NCBI GenBank assembly: GCA_041686855.1
Contig: JAWLDA010000014.1
Coordinates: forward strand, 1 to 64,000
DNA from: JAWLDA01 sp041686855
Lineage (GTDB): Bacteria > Bacillota > Limnochordia > DTU080 > RSA5
DNA length: 64,000 bases
Direction: 5' to 3'
This document shows, piece after piece, positions 52,044 through 61,141 of the stretch. Numbering within the stretch: the first letter of the stretch is position 1; each line of letters starts with the position of its first letter. The translations under genes were made by a program, and so were the position numbers. The notes under the pieces are model-generated. The model saw only the letters and a list, made by a program, of their open reading frames with translations. It did no database searches and was not told the DNA's origin.

Positions 52044-52826
52044 TCATCTGTATTCGCTGACGACGCCGCCACGCCTGGGTTTTTGCGCCACCACCAACAC
52101 TCTGTGCTCGTTGGTCTCAATACCTCTCGCCGTCTGGAAGGCTTCGATGAGTCTCTTTACGTGGTATTCGTGTTCGGAGATATCAAAGTCGTACGGTATG
52201 GGTATCGCCTTTAACCAGAAGAGAAACGACTCGAGATCAACGAAGAAGTAAGGGACGTTGTACTCGCCCGTCGCTCGAATGAGGAACCCAGCATCCGTTA
52301 GCTCAGCACACAGCTTTGACAACTCGACACCAGGTTGATCATAATCCCCTGACGGGCCACATCCAAATTCAGCACAGATGTTAGCAGTATTCATCGAGCC
52401 GACTTGTTGGGTAATGAAGTAACCGTCAGGAACTACAACCCGGGCCAATTCAGCGGCCGAAAAGGGGGCCTGCCGATTCAGCACAACATCAAACCTGCGC
52501 TTGCCCGGCACCGGCAGGTTGAATGCATCGCCAATCCTAAAGCTAACGTTAGAACACGAGCTTTCCATCAGGTTCTTTTCGGCGACCCGAATCATCTCCG
52601 GATCGGCGTCAATACCCAGGCCTTCACCAAAGGCCTCGCAAAGTCTGAGAAAGCGTTCTCCTCCGCCCGTGCCAATGTCGAGAACCCTACTACTTGAAGA
52701 CAGGTATCCGCGAACAACCTGATCATACTCCCAGGGGGCAGGATCCCGATCGAAACGCATTCGATCAAAGTCCCATCCCCTGCGAGAGGCGACCGATGCG
52801 GCAACACGTTGTAAGTCATCCAGCAT
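52044..52826 (-). CDS. Class I SAM-dependent methyltransferase
   Basis: 260 residues from ATG 52826 (GAGAGGG upstream). Motif I 'RVLDIGTGGGERFLRLCEAFG', 'GLGIDADPEMIRVAEKNL', 'RFDVVLNRQAPFSAAELARVV'. Family members are frequent in Gram-positive and Chloroflexota genomes and unassigned. The segment 'GYFITQQVGSMNTANI' and the long C-terminal part complete the domain. Confidence 0.9.
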   Translation of the reverse strand: MLDDLQRVAASVASRRGWDFDRMRFDRDPAPWEYDQVVRGYLSSSSRVLDIGTGGGERFLRLCEAFGEGLGIDADPEMIRVAEKNLMESSCSNVSFRIGDAFNLPVPGKRRFDVVLNRQAPFSAAELARVVVPDGYFITQQVGSMNTANICAEFGCGPSGDYDQPGVELSKLCAELTDAGFLIRATGEYNVPYFFVDLESFLFWLKAIPIPYDFDISEHEYHVKRLIEAFQTARGIETNEHRVLVVAQKPRRGGVVSEYR

Positions 52827-53011
52827 AGACTGCCCTCTCAAACTACGTCTGGTTGGATTACGCGATTACATCTCTAGGAGAAAACGCTCACCTTGCAAAA
52901 ACTTGGAGCTCGAGTCACGCGCGACGACTGGCAGTCGTCGCATCAGCCATTTGTGACTTTGCGTGCGGAGAATGCCGATTGCAAACAAGTGCGCACCGCC
53001 CTGCGCGTTCG

Positions 53012-53473
53012 CTACTTCCTCCTCCAACGCCCTCCCGGCTTGAACACAGAGAGCGCAGTGGCAATCGCAAGTGCAATCACGTCGAAGGCCGCTCCTGCTA
53101 TTAGCCGGCCCTCGGCGCCACCCCGACCGGAGAGCATGGCGTCCATCCCATTGTCGAGTACGAGCGCACCAACTGCAATCACGGAGACGATCAACAGCAG
53201 TTTGGTGACGACCCACGGATAACGAAACACACCCCACTTTGTGCCAATTCCCAACAGTATTCCGCTCAGGAGCGCTGCAAAGCTGAGCGGAATGCCAAAC
53301 ACGAGGCTAAACATCTGAAGCAGCTGATACGATGCGTTGGCAACCACCGGATCCTCGACCGTTGCGGCTCGGATTGCCACAGCGAGATACCCTGCGGAGT
53401 CGCCCAACAATCCGACGGAGACAATGATGTGGAGTGTGAGAACGAACTTACGCGTTGAAGACGAAAGCTTCAT
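53012..53473 (-). CDS. DUF2269-type four-helix membrane protein
   Basis: 153 residues from ATG 53473. Four hydrophobic helices are visible ('FVLTLHIIVSVGLLGDSAGYLAVAI', 'LLQMFSLVFGIPLSFAALLSGILLGI', 'WVVTKLLLIVSVIAVGALVL', 'GAAFDVIALAIATALSVF'), with the His of the first helix conserved in DUF2269. The C-terminus is basic. Inner-membrane protein of unknown role. Between it and the methyltransferase (52827-53011) nothing convincing is seen. Confidence 0.8.
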   Translation of the reverse strand: MKLSSSTRKFVLTLHIIVSVGLLGDSAGYLAVAIRAATVEDPVVANASYQLLQMFSLVFGIPLSFAALLSGILLGIGTKWGVFRYPWVVTKLLLIVSVIAVGALVLDNGMDAMLSGRGGAEGRLIAGAAFDVIALAIATALSVFKPGGRWRRK

Positions 53474-53548
53474 GCTACTACCTTCCCTCTTCGATGCCGT
53501 GTCCATATTTTACTTCGAACGCATTCTGATCATCGTGGAGGCGCTAGA

Positions 53549-54136
53549 ATGGAATTCGTTGATCGGGTGAGAACCGCGGGAGCTTATGTGATTACGGACG
53601 GCTATTTTCCCTTTATGGTTGGTCCGACGCCGGACGGAACTCGATTAGCCATTGTTCGGCTGGGCGGTCATCGTGAAAATGGTGAACGTCCGTGGGAATG
53701 CACTAAGCGTGAGCTTCTCGAGGAGGCTCGGCTCCACATTGCTCCGCTCTCTCCACCCGCAACGTATGTGGCAAGTCACGCCGAATCTAATCAGCTCGTC
53801 TTGGAGCGCAGAGTGTGGGGCGACACACCGCAACCCATCCTCATTCTCGACCGCGGGAACTTGTCTCCGCTCTCCATCATGTACCTGGCTTGCTCATCCG
53901 GCCGCCCATCCCCTGCGGCTGAGACGAAGGGGCTCCTCCTACTTACCCCGGAAGACGTATGGCGTATATGCGACCAGCCCGCTACACTGCGGGAGTATTT
54001 GGAGTGGGGTGGAAGGGCGCTCTTTCAATCACTGCTACCTCTTGACACCCCGCTCGTACCCTTCCCTCAGCTCAAGTGGCTCGCTCAGATCCTCAGGCTC
54101 CATCCGGAATTGATCGATTACGACACGCATCGTTAA
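53549..54136 (+). CDS. NUDIX hydrolase
   Basis: 195 residues, one of few plus-strand genes in this half. The Nudix box 'GGHRENGERPWECTKRELLEEARL' follows the consensus, ending in A-R rather than G. A C-terminal extension beyond the Nudix fold ('EYLEWGGRALFQSLLPLDTPLVPFPQLKWLAQIL') is typical of a known subgroup. GGAGG lies seven bases before ATG 53549. Substrate unknown. Confidence 0.87.
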   Translation: MEFVDRVRTAGAYVITDGYFPFMVGPTPDGTRLAIVRLGGHRENGERPWECTKRELLEEARLHIAPLSPPATYVASHAESNQLVLERRVWGDTPQPILILDRGNLSPLSIMYLACSSGRPSPAAETKGLLLLTPEDVWRICDQPATLREYLEWGGRALFQSLLPLDTPLVPFPQLKWLAQILRLHPELIDYDTHR

Positions 54137-54281
54137 CCACGTAATCCAGAAGACCGTGGACCCCACCGGCTCGCAAGCCGGTCGGGATCACTAAACACCT
54201 CAAACACGACGTCGCGAGAGACGGTGCGCCGGTTTCGCACTTCTCATTCGGCCCCCGCTCAGGTCGGGCATTGTTCACTTG

Positions 54282-54975
54282 TCATTGGGATGCCGAGACT
54301 CCTCTTACCCGCAACATCCGATTACCGCCACGTTGAAATTCGTATGGGACCGTTTGGATAGAGGACGAGTATCCATCTGTCTCCAGTTGTGAGAGGACGC
54401 TATCGAGATGACGCGACTTTGTGGCACCGAGTTCGAGTAGAGGAAAGATGCGGACTTCTTGAGCCACCCGGCACAGCTCCTGCACGGAGCGCACATGGAA
54501 GTGGACCGAAAACTGCTCGCTATAGAGGAACAGGAAGTGAGAGCACAGCGCCAAATCAAATGCCTTGTCGCGAAATGGCAGGCTGGGTAAGGCGCCCTTA
54601 ACATATCGTCCTTCGTGCAGTCCCATTTCGTAGTCGCCGAGGAAGACCCATCGCCTCCATGCGAATGCGGCCTAATTGGTCAACCGAGGGGACGACATTC
54701 CAAACGAACTCAGACTCATTCTTACGGACCTGATCCAGCACCGTATCGTACGTCTCGCGGATCCGAGTGCGTATCTCGTCCCGTGAGAAAGCGTAAATGG
54801 GATCGACCGAGGTGACGCTGCCTCCTCGCCCCGTGAGGGACGCGTTGAAACTCGCAGGGCCATCCCCACATCCGAGGATTCGGGAGGCGAAATCCTCTTC
54901 GGAGAGGGCAAACATCGCAACGTACTCCTCAAACGACCGTCCCCAGGGGACGACGTTGGCTAAGTTGAACGTCAC
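54282..54975 (-). pseudogene. SAM-dependent methyltransferase-like gene with a frameshift
   Basis: From GTG 54975 the frame reads 'FNLANVVPWGRSFEEYVAMFALSEEDFASRILGCGDGPASFN', with 'SVDPIYAFSRDEI', to 'RIRMEAMG' near 54655. There it shifts; the correct continuation in another frame is 'FLGDYEMGLHEGRYVKGALPSLPFRDKAFDLALCSHFLFLY' to 54282. One lost or gained base in a GGGTCTTCC tract explains it, so either a recent mutation or a consensus error. Otherwise the domain is complete. Confidence 0.85.
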
Positions 54976-55124
54976 GTCTTTCGCCTCGCGAGGTTTAGCC
55001 AAAGGAGTGCGAGCCCTGTCCACATCACCCCTGTGAGCGTTTCGGCCTTAACGAACGCCATTACAGCCGGAATCGCCGCTGCCCCGGCAACCAAGACGTA
55101 GACCAAACGTGTCCGATTCACCAC
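54972..55124 (-). CDS. Small two-helix membrane protein coupled to the methyltransferase
   Basis: 50 residues from GTG 55124 or 55121. Two hydrophobic segments ('LVYVLVAGAAAIPAVMAFV' and 'LTGVMWTGLALLWLNLA') with a basic tail 'RRKT'. The stop overlaps the methyltransferase start (GTGA), which supports translation. A run of five G lies upstream. No family recognised. Confidence 0.55.
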   Translation of the reverse strand: MVNRTRLVYVLVAGAAAIPAVMAFVKAETLTGVMWTGLALLWLNLARRKT

Positions 55125-55169
55125 AATCCCCCTAGACACAACCTGTAAGCGTGCTTTGCCCTGCTCCCA

Positions 55170-55640
55170 CTACTTCAAGAAGTACATGAGAATCTCTTTG
55201 TCAGGCATTCGTTCAAACCCCATCGAACGGTATAAGGCTTGCGCTACCTGATTGCTCGTTCCCGTCTCCAGTTGTAATCGATTCGCCCCGCTCTCCCGAG
55301 CAAGCCGCTCAGCGTGCATGATGAGACCCTTCGCCACACCGCTGCGCCGATGGTCCGGGTGGGTGAACACGTCCTGTACGCGAAGAATGGGTAGCCCCTT
55401 GCTCGTCGAAAAACCCCAATTCAGGCTGATGAATCCAACGAGTTCGCTCGAAATCGATGCCACAAAAAACTGAGCCCCTGGCCACCTAAGAAGTCGGCGC
55501 AAATTCTCCTCTGAGATCTCTTGGGCGTTAACGGGTGGCGCCGTCGGCCACAAGTACCCACATAGGAGCATGGCAGCCGACCGCAAGTGCTCGTCGTTGA
55601 GTTCGGTAATTAAGATGTCCGTCTGCGGCTTACTGCCCAC
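55170..55640 (-). CDS. GNAT acetyltransferase
   Basis: 156 residues from GTG 55640 with AAAGGAGG upstream. 'LRVQDVFTHPDHRRSGVAKGLIMHAERLA' is the acetyl-CoA loop and 'RLQLETGTSNQVAQALYRSMGFERM' the C-terminal motif. Complete domain; substrate unknown. Confidence 0.9.
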   Translation of the reverse strand: MGSKPQTDILITELNDEHLRSAAMLLCGYLWPTAPPVNAQEISEENLRRLLRWPGAQFFVASISSELVGFISLNWGFSTSKGLPILRVQDVFTHPDHRRSGVAKGLIMHAERLARESGANRLQLETGTSNQVAQALYRSMGFERMPDKEILMYFLK

Positions 55641-55660
55641 TCTACGCCCCCTCCTTTAAG

Positions 55661-55921
55661 TCAAAGTTTCCACTCCCGCAACACGTTGTACGGCCGCGTC
55701 GTGTACACTCTGTACGTCACCCGGCCGTCAAAGTGGAGTGCGGTACAATTACTCTCCTCTTTGGCTTCACGGGAAAGCGCCTGCATCAAGTCTTCACCAA
55801 CCTCGACCTGGCCCCCGGGGAACATCCATCCCTTATCCTTTGTCCGCACAAGGAGCACAAGCCCGTCATCATCGCGAATCACCCCAGCGACCGTCACAAT
55901 ATGGCGTGGATACTCATGCAT
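55661..55921 (-). pseudogene. Truncated NUDIX hydrolase
   Basis: From ATG 55921, inside the end of the VOC gene, comes 'YPRHIVTVAGVIRDDDGLVLLVRTKDKGWMFPGGQVEVGEDLMQALSREAKEES', a good Nudix core with box residues G, E, RE and EE. The frame ends after 86 codons with unrelated 'TYRVYTTRPYNVLREWKL'; about 50 C-terminal residues are missing. Activity is doubtful. Confidence 0.65.
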
Positions 55922-56351
55922 CGGGTTCGTCCTCGGGCACCTGGATGTGGGGATTCCAAACGACTTCCCACACATGACCGTCGGGATCCTGGAAGTAACC
56001 AGCGTACCCTCCCCAGAACGTTTCCCCGGCTCCCTTGATAATCTCCGCGCCGGCCCTGCGCGCACGCTCCATGACCGCATCCACGTCCTCCCGACTGTTC
56101 ACATTGTGACCGATCGTGAACTCGGTGGGGCTGGGCGCGCCCTTGATGAGTCCCGTATCGTGGGCAATAGAGTCCCGCGGCCAGAGCGCTAGCATCAGAC
56201 CCGATTGCAGTGGAAAGAAAGCAACGGCGCCGTGCTCAAACTCCTGGCCGACGATTCCATCAGTATGTAACCCGAGGCCATCTCTATAAAACGTCACCGA
56301 GGCCTCCAAGTCATCGACGCCGAGAGTTATCACACTAATGCACGGTTTCAC
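55914..56351 (-). CDS. VOC/glyoxalase-superfamily protein
   Basis: 145 residues from GTG 56351 (AAAGGGG upstream). 'VITLGVDDLEASVTFYRDGLGL' and 'RAGAEIIKGAGETFWGGYAGYFQDPDGHVWEVVWNP' are typical of a well-populated VOC group; metal-site residues His (VITLGV replaces the usual H) and Glu are only partly conserved. Overlaps the truncated NUDIX gene by eight bases. Confidence 0.9.
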   Translation of the reverse strand: MKPCISVITLGVDDLEASVTFYRDGLGLHTDGIVGQEFEHGAVAFFPLQSGLMLALWPRDSIAHDTGLIKGAPSPTEFTIGHNVNSREDVDAVMERARRAGAEIIKGAGETFWGGYAGYFQDPDGHVWEVVWNPHIQVPEDEPDA

Positions 56352-56420
56352 AATGAGTCAGCCCCTTTCTATTTCCAATTCCTACACCCCGGTTTGGCAC
56401 TCGCCCCCCAACATGCCACC

Positions 56421-56702
56421 TTACGGGAGCCGATTCACAAGGACGCCAACTCGCCGAGCAGGTGCGTAGCCGTTTCGGATGTAAAACTGCTCCGCGTAAC
56501 TCTCCCTGGCCGTGAGCAAGTACACTTGCGTGCACCCTTTGGCGACGAGGCACGTATGCAGATGCTTCAGGATCCGAGATCCTACACCGTGTCGCTGCAC
56601 CTCCGGAGCGACGCACATCTCGCAGAGACAGAAGTGGTCAGCATCACGGTAGGGTTCGATACGTCCTAACGCGAATCCGACCATCGAGCTCCCCTGGTGC
56701 AC
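56421..56702 (-). pseudogene. N-terminally deleted GNAT acetyltransferase
   Basis: The frame begins inside the domain at 'MVGFALGRIEPYRDADHFCLCEMCVAPEVQRHGVGSRILKHL' (acetyl-CoA loop intact) and runs to 'VYLLTARESYAEQFYIRNGYAPARR'. About 60 N-terminal residues are missing. It overlaps the tail of the upstream SnoaL-like gene by 59 bases, so a deletion probably joined the two. Confidence 0.75.
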
Positions 56703-57162
56703 CGCGCTCTCCTCTTAGCTCAGCTCGTAGTTCCGCAGTGAGCTGATCGGCTAATTCCGGACTTCCGTGGAACGCTGCAGGTGTGTTTTGAAAGACTGAG
56801 ATACGCCACTCGCCGTCCCGTCTCGCCGCAATCAGTGTTTGAATCGCGTTTGCCGGTGGAAAAAGGTCGGATTCGCCCGGCCGCACCATCCCGGCTACTG
56901 CCCGCAGCACCCCTACGTCCGCATTGAGAAAACGCACGCTGCGAACCTTCCCGACATAAGCAGCCGTTGGATGGTTGCCAAAGATCTGGCCCAAATCGGA
57001 CTCGATTCTCTCAGGGTCATCGTGTGAACTGCCATCAAAGCCGACAACGAACCCATCGTCCCAAAACAGCGCAGCATAGTCCCGGGCGTTCCGTCTGTTC
57101 CATGCGTCCAATAGATCGCCGTAAAGCGTCTGTACGACTCGTTCGTCCATGGCGTCTGTCAT
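56644..57162 (-). CDS. SgcJ/EcaC-type NTF2-like protein
   Basis: 172 residues. 'VQTLYGDLLDAWNRRNARDYAALFWDDGFVVGFDGSSHDDPERI' and 'WRISVFQNTPAAFHGSPELADQLTAEL' match SgcJ/EcaC proteins. The natural end should be near 'AELRAEL'; the last about 20 residues ('RGERGAPGELDGRIRVRTYRTLP') read through into the neighbouring acetyltransferase remnant and are probably new. Function unknown. Confidence 0.85.
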   Translation of the reverse strand: MTDAMDERVVQTLYGDLLDAWNRRNARDYAALFWDDGFVVGFDGSSHDDPERIESDLGQIFGNHPTAAYVGKVRSVRFLNADVGVLRAVAGMVRPGESDLFPPANAIQTLIAARRDGEWRISVFQNTPAAFHGSPELADQLTAELRAELRGERGAPGELDGRIRVRTYRTLP

Positions 57163-57260
57163 CGGTCATCCCCATTCTTACCAAGAGTTCGTTCAAGCGA
57201 GTTACAAGCTGACCCGTCGTTACGAGCGGACTGCCTCGACCACTTTTATCCGCGCCCCAT

Positions 57261-58052
57261 CTAAAAGAACTCGTACAAACCGAGAAAGTACGTTGCTTCT
57301 TCTTCCGTTAGTCGTCGACCGGCGTATCCCTCATAGAAGGCGTCCAAATCGGCCGGGTCATGAAATGCCTCGGGCTTGGCGTCAGTAGCGATCGCCAAGT
57401 CTACCCGGGGATCGCCATATGCCCCCCAGCACCAGTCGATCACACCGCTGATTTGCTCATCGTTGACGAGAACGTTATCGAGTGTAAAGTCTCCATGAAT
57501 CAGACAGGGCGTGACCGAGCCAGGACGCCCAGTCTGGAGGCGACCAAGGAGCTCGGCGTCCCCATCGACTTCGTACTCGCTCAAGTACCTTTTGGCAACG
57601 GCAAGCATCCGATCGAGCCACGGCTCCTGAGGCATAAGCGCTTCGGGAACCGACTCGTTATGTATCGTGGCAAGCCACTCGCCGAACTGGAACAACAGAC
57701 GATGCCTTGCTCGCACATCCTTCTCGTGCCGCAGACGAACCCGTAAAGGAATACCGGGGATGTGCTCCATCACTAACCAATGTGAACGTCCCGCCTGGCC
57801 GTACTCCTCCGCATAGCAAAGGGGCGTCGGCGTACGAAACACAGTGGAGCCCAGGCTTCCTAGGACGTGATGCTCACGACGCAGCCAATCTTCAAAAGGA
57901 GGCTGGGAGGCGTGCTTCACAACGTACCGACCGCTCCCGCCCAAGACGATGACCACGTCGGAAGTGCAGCCTTGTTCCGGCACCTCAAATTCCTGAATCG
58001 GGCCGATCAAATCGTGTAACGCCGACGGCATCCGTTCAATAATTGACTGCAC
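57261..58052 (-). CDS. APH-family phosphotransferase
   Basis: 263 residues from GTG 58052. Catalytic loop 'CLIHGDFTLDNVLVND' (HGDxxxxN) and 'SGVIDWCWGAYGDPRVDLAIA' (Mg-binding Asp). N-lobe 'VVKHASQPPFEDWLRREHHVL' supplies the ATP Lys. The branch includes aminoglycoside and macrolide kinases as well as metabolic kinases; substrate unknown. It overlaps a small reductase remnant at its start. Confidence 0.88.
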   Translation of the reverse strand: MQSIIERMPSALHDLIGPIQEFEVPEQGCTSDVVIVLGGSGRYVVKHASQPPFEDWLRREHHVLGSLGSTVFRTPTPLCYAEEYGQAGRSHWLVMEHIPGIPLRVRLRHEKDVRARHRLLFQFGEWLATIHNESVPEALMPQEPWLDRMLAVAKRYLSEYEVDGDAELLGRLQTGRPGSVTPCLIHGDFTLDNVLVNDEQISGVIDWCWGAYGDPRVDLAIATDAKPEAFHDPADLDAFYEGYAGRRLTEEEATYFLGLYEFF

Positions 58053-58255
58053 TAACTTACCTCCCCCGGTCGATCAGGTCCGTCCGCATTCACAACTTGC
58101 GTCGGATGCAACTCGTAGCGGAGATAGACGCACCCGGACCTTAACGTCCTCGATTGCACCAACTGGAGTCGAGTTGACTCCTCCCCAGGTCTGAACAATG
58201 GAGTCCCGTCGCCCAGCACGATCGGAACAACATTGCCATTCATGAGGTCGGCCAC
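58052..58255 (-). pseudogene. C-terminal remnant of a RibD_C/DHFR-like reductase
   Basis: 67 residues beginning at GTG 58255. 'DLMNGNVVPIVLGDGTPLFR' is the last helix-strand of RibD_C dihydrofolate-reductase-like proteins, 'LQLVQSRTLRSGCVYLRYEL' the final strands. The cofactor-binding part is absent, and the tail runs on to the kinase start. Confidence 0.78.
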
Positions 58256-58338
58256 GTCACCTTGTTCTCATCGTACGAGCCACGTCGTCCACCACTACAT
58301 AGCTCTCTTGCGACAGTTGCAGGGGCGTCACACGGGAA

Positions 58339-58839
58339 TCAGACGCCGACGTCCACAGGTTCTCGAGGTGGTCCGTTCTCAAGAAGTTCACGCAGGTGAA
58401 CGCCCAACTTGCGCGGTGCAAAGTGGTCGTCGGAGGCGATGATCTCCTCCGGTCGCCACCAGCGAAACCCTCGGAAGCTCGCCGCTTCACCCGGCGAAGG
58501 GTTATCAATCATGGCGGGCTCAAATGGCTCTGTCTTAACTAAATAAAAGAACTCTTGCTGGACAATGAGTCTACCATCCCACATAAACGTGTGCTGTCGC
58601 CGCCAAATAAGCGGTCCGATTTCGGCTTGGGTGAGCCCGGTCTCCTCCCGCAACTCCCGCTGCAAGCACGTATTCGCATCCTCATTGACTTCCATGCCGC
58701 CGCCAGGCGTAAACCAAACGCATCTCCCACTAACGGGCTCTTGCGCCTGCATCAACAGTAGAGAGCCCGCGTCGGCAACGATCACCGCACGTGCGGCGCA
58801 GCGCTCCTCGGGTGTACCCATTCCTGCCACTCCCTGCAT
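58339..58839 (-). CDS. NUDIX hydrolase
   Basis: 166 residues. 'ARAVIVADAGSLLLMQAQEP', Nudix box 'GGGMEVNEDANTCLQRELREETGL' (Gly and Glu at the box start slightly varied) and 'FRGFRWWRPEEII' give a full domain, with a C-terminal helix. Substrate unknown. The 143 bases to the next gene hold only a short coding-like tail without assignment. Confidence 0.88.
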   Translation of the reverse strand: MQGVAGMGTPEERCAARAVIVADAGSLLLMQAQEPVSGRCVWFTPGGGMEVNEDANTCLQRELREETGLTQAEIGPLIWRRQHTFMWDGRLIVQQEFFYLVKTEPFEPAMIDNPSPGEAASFRGFRWWRPEEIIASDDHFAPRKLGVHLRELLENGPPREPVDVGV

Positions 58840-58982
58840 TCATCTGTTCTTCATTTTTCGCCTAGCTCATAAGGCACGGAGACACCCGGTTGAGAATCTC
58901 ATGAGCAGCCTCGTGCATATAACTTTGAAACGCTCTGTAGCTGTCGACATCTTAGTCGATCGGGATGGGCCCAGTCTTCCGG

Positions 58983-59546
58983 TCACACCGACTCCATCCA
59001 ATTGGCAATCATCTCCGCGACAACATCAGGCTCGAGATCCGAGTTGTCAACGAAAAGATGGCGGTCAGGGTAAAAGAAGTCGCCCTCTGTGTTCATCGTG
59101 TACTTTTCCTCAAGGGACAGGAGATTGCGCCGGGAGTGCTCGGTATTCCGCTTGGGGCGCTTTTCTGCCAACCGGAACTCGGTCTCGTTCCGGCGCAGTC
59201 GCTCGTCAAGATTTGCGGAGAGCTCCACAAAATAGAGACCGGCGCCGTGGGCGCGAAAGATCTCGCAAGCGTGGTCAATAAATGCCTTGTCCTCGGGTAC
59301 GTCCAGCGCCCAGACAAAGGTAAAGATAAGGCCCGGCAAATCACTTGCGGCAACCTCCTCAAATATGCGACGGCGGAACTCTTCCACCAGTCGCTGAAAC
59401 GGGGGCGTGCCAAATTCAAAGAAGGGAAGCACCATATCGATCGTCATGTGGTTATGAAACAACCGCAGACCCGTGAGCCGTTGCAACTCGTACCCTACAG
59501 TCATTTTCCCCACGGCCGGCGGACCAAAGAGGATGACAAACTTCAT
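58983..59546 (-). CDS. P-loop nucleotide kinase-like protein
   Basis: 187 residues from ATG 59546 (GAGGAGG upstream). Walker A 'LFGPPAVGKMTVGYEL' followed by 'LRLFHNHMTIDMVLPFF', 'RRIFEEVAASDLPGLIFTFVWALD' and 'NLDERLRRNETEFRLAEKRP' are typical of a shikimate-kinase-like P-loop family seen mostly beside resistance genes. Phosphoryl acceptor unknown. About 195 bases upstream hold an open frame without recognisable content. Confidence 0.85.
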   Translation of the reverse strand: MKFVILFGPPAVGKMTVGYELQRLTGLRLFHNHMTIDMVLPFFEFGTPPFQRLVEEFRRRIFEEVAASDLPGLIFTFVWALDVPEDKAFIDHACEIFRAHGAGLYFVELSANLDERLRRNETEFRLAEKRPKRNTEHSRRNLLSLEEKYTMNTEGDFFYPDRHLFVDNSDLEPDVVAEMIANWMESV

Positions 59547-59773
59547 GGGCGGCCTCCTCAACAGTCGATATCCTCGCCCCACTTAGAGCGTTGGATGGTG
59601 CGCTCACGAAACTCTCTACGACATACTGCTCGTCAGAGCCCACCTGGATCGTCGTAATGGAACAGTTTCGGATCTCAGGGGCGTAGTTTTGGGCGAAACT
59701 TGCGTGGATCTGCTCTAGGGCGTGGACTTCAAACTCAACTGCTGAGTCCACCGGTTTCTCCTCCACCGCCGAA

Positions 59774-60817
59774 CTAGTCGCAAACACCACTCTCGAGAAT
59801 GGAGAACGCCTGCTTCTCACAATCGATCTCAGCCCGCGCCCCGTATGGTAGAACGAACATAGGATCCGTATGGCCGAAATCCATTCGAGTAACCATTGGC
59901 AAGTCGGTCAGGCCCTCTTCGTCCACAACAACCTTTTTAAGTGCGTCTTCGTATCCCTCAAACTCACTCATCGGTATACGACCACCGGGACGACCGAGAA
60001 GGATTCCGTTCAATTTTTGGAGGATTCCCATCGCCGCATAACTGCGCAATGCCCTAATTAGGACTCCAGGCGGCGGCGCTTCTTCCGATGTCTCCAAAAA
60101 CAAGATAGCTCCGTCCCAGGCTTGGAGGTCCGGCCAAACAGGTGTCCCGCGCAACCATTCTAGTACTTCCAAGCAACCCCCAATGAGCGATCCTTGTGCA
60201 ACTCCGCGACCCTGCAGGTATCGCCAAGGTTCAGGTGAATTCAACGTCCGCTTGCAGTCTTGGTTATGGGGATCCTTCCAATCCAGAAACTCAACCGTCC
60301 ACCCGTCAGCATTTGGTTTAACGACACCGACCGGTGCGGCTCGGAACAATGTGGCACGCACGGACTCAACCATATAAGGAAACATCCCCGCATTCTCCGC
60401 GAAGCCCGACATAATAGCCGGTCCATAGAAAGAGCATAGTCCGGCCTTATAGCAGGCCAAATGTGTCACCGTCGTATCCGAATACCCCATGAAAACCTTC
60501 GGATTCGAGCGAATCACCCCGAGATCTAGATACGGAAGAAGACGAATGGAGTCATCGCCTCCGATCGTGGAGATGATCCCTCGGATCGATGGGTCGCTGA
60601 ATGCTTCCATGAGATCGTCGGCGCGTGCCCGCGGGTTGCGGTGGAGCCATTCCGGATCCCGTAAGGCGTGGCGAGCCTCCACCACTTCCAGACCAAACTC
60701 AGCCTCGAGTTGACGCTTTCCGGCCTCGTACCGGTGCGGCAGTTGTCCAGGTCCTCCCCACGATAGCGATACAGCGGCCACTTTGTCGCCGGTGCTGAGC
60801 TTTTTGGGTCGTATCAA
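59774..60817 (-). CDS. S66 LD-carboxypeptidase / MccF-like serine peptidase
   Basis: 347 residues from TTG 60817 (GCGGGGGGA upstream; the open frame to 60952 adds nothing conserved). 'GDKVAAVSLSWGG', 'GIISTIGGDDSIRLLPYLDL', and 'KVFMGYSDTTVTHLACYKAG' (nucleophile Ser in GYSD) mark MccF-type S66 peptidases; the Glu and His of the triad sit near 'LFLETSEEAP' and 'DFGHTDPM'. MccF confers immunity to microcin C-type aminoacyl-nucleotides by amide cleavage; other members recycle murein tripeptides. Cytoplasmic. Confidence 0.92.
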   Translation of the reverse strand: MIRPKKLSTGDKVAAVSLSWGGPGQLPHRYEAGKRQLEAEFGLEVVEARHALRDPEWLHRNPRARADDLMEAFSDPSIRGIISTIGGDDSIRLLPYLDLGVIRSNPKVFMGYSDTTVTHLACYKAGLCSFYGPAIMSGFAENAGMFPYMVESVRATLFRAAPVGVVKPNADGWTVEFLDWKDPHNQDCKRTLNSPEPWRYLQGRGVAQGSLIGGCLEVLEWLRGTPVWPDLQAWDGAILFLETSEEAPPPGVLIRALRSYAAMGILQKLNGILLGRPGGRIPMSEFEGYEDALKKVVVDEEGLTDLPMVTRMDFGHTDPMFVLPYGARAEIDCEKQAFSILESGVCD

Positions 60818-61141
60818 ACTAATATCCCCCCGCCTCCTGAAGCGACACCGTTCCTCACCAGTTGAGGAACTATCACCTCTCAACGTCGAACATGGATCCA
60901 CTCGGCGGGGCTGAGCACAAAACGCAGCTATGCGTTCAGCCGCCACATCCACTGTGAACGTTCGGGTTTCACCATTATGGGATGTACCTAAGCATCTGGC
61001 TCGCGCCGTCTTCCCAGAATCATAATCATAACCGGAGGATCAGAGATCGGCATGAGAACAAAACACGCGGGTAAATCGATACGTTCACGCTCGCGTTGGT
61101 TGCCACGTCAACCGCCCCTCGCGCCAATGCCCTTCCGTAGG

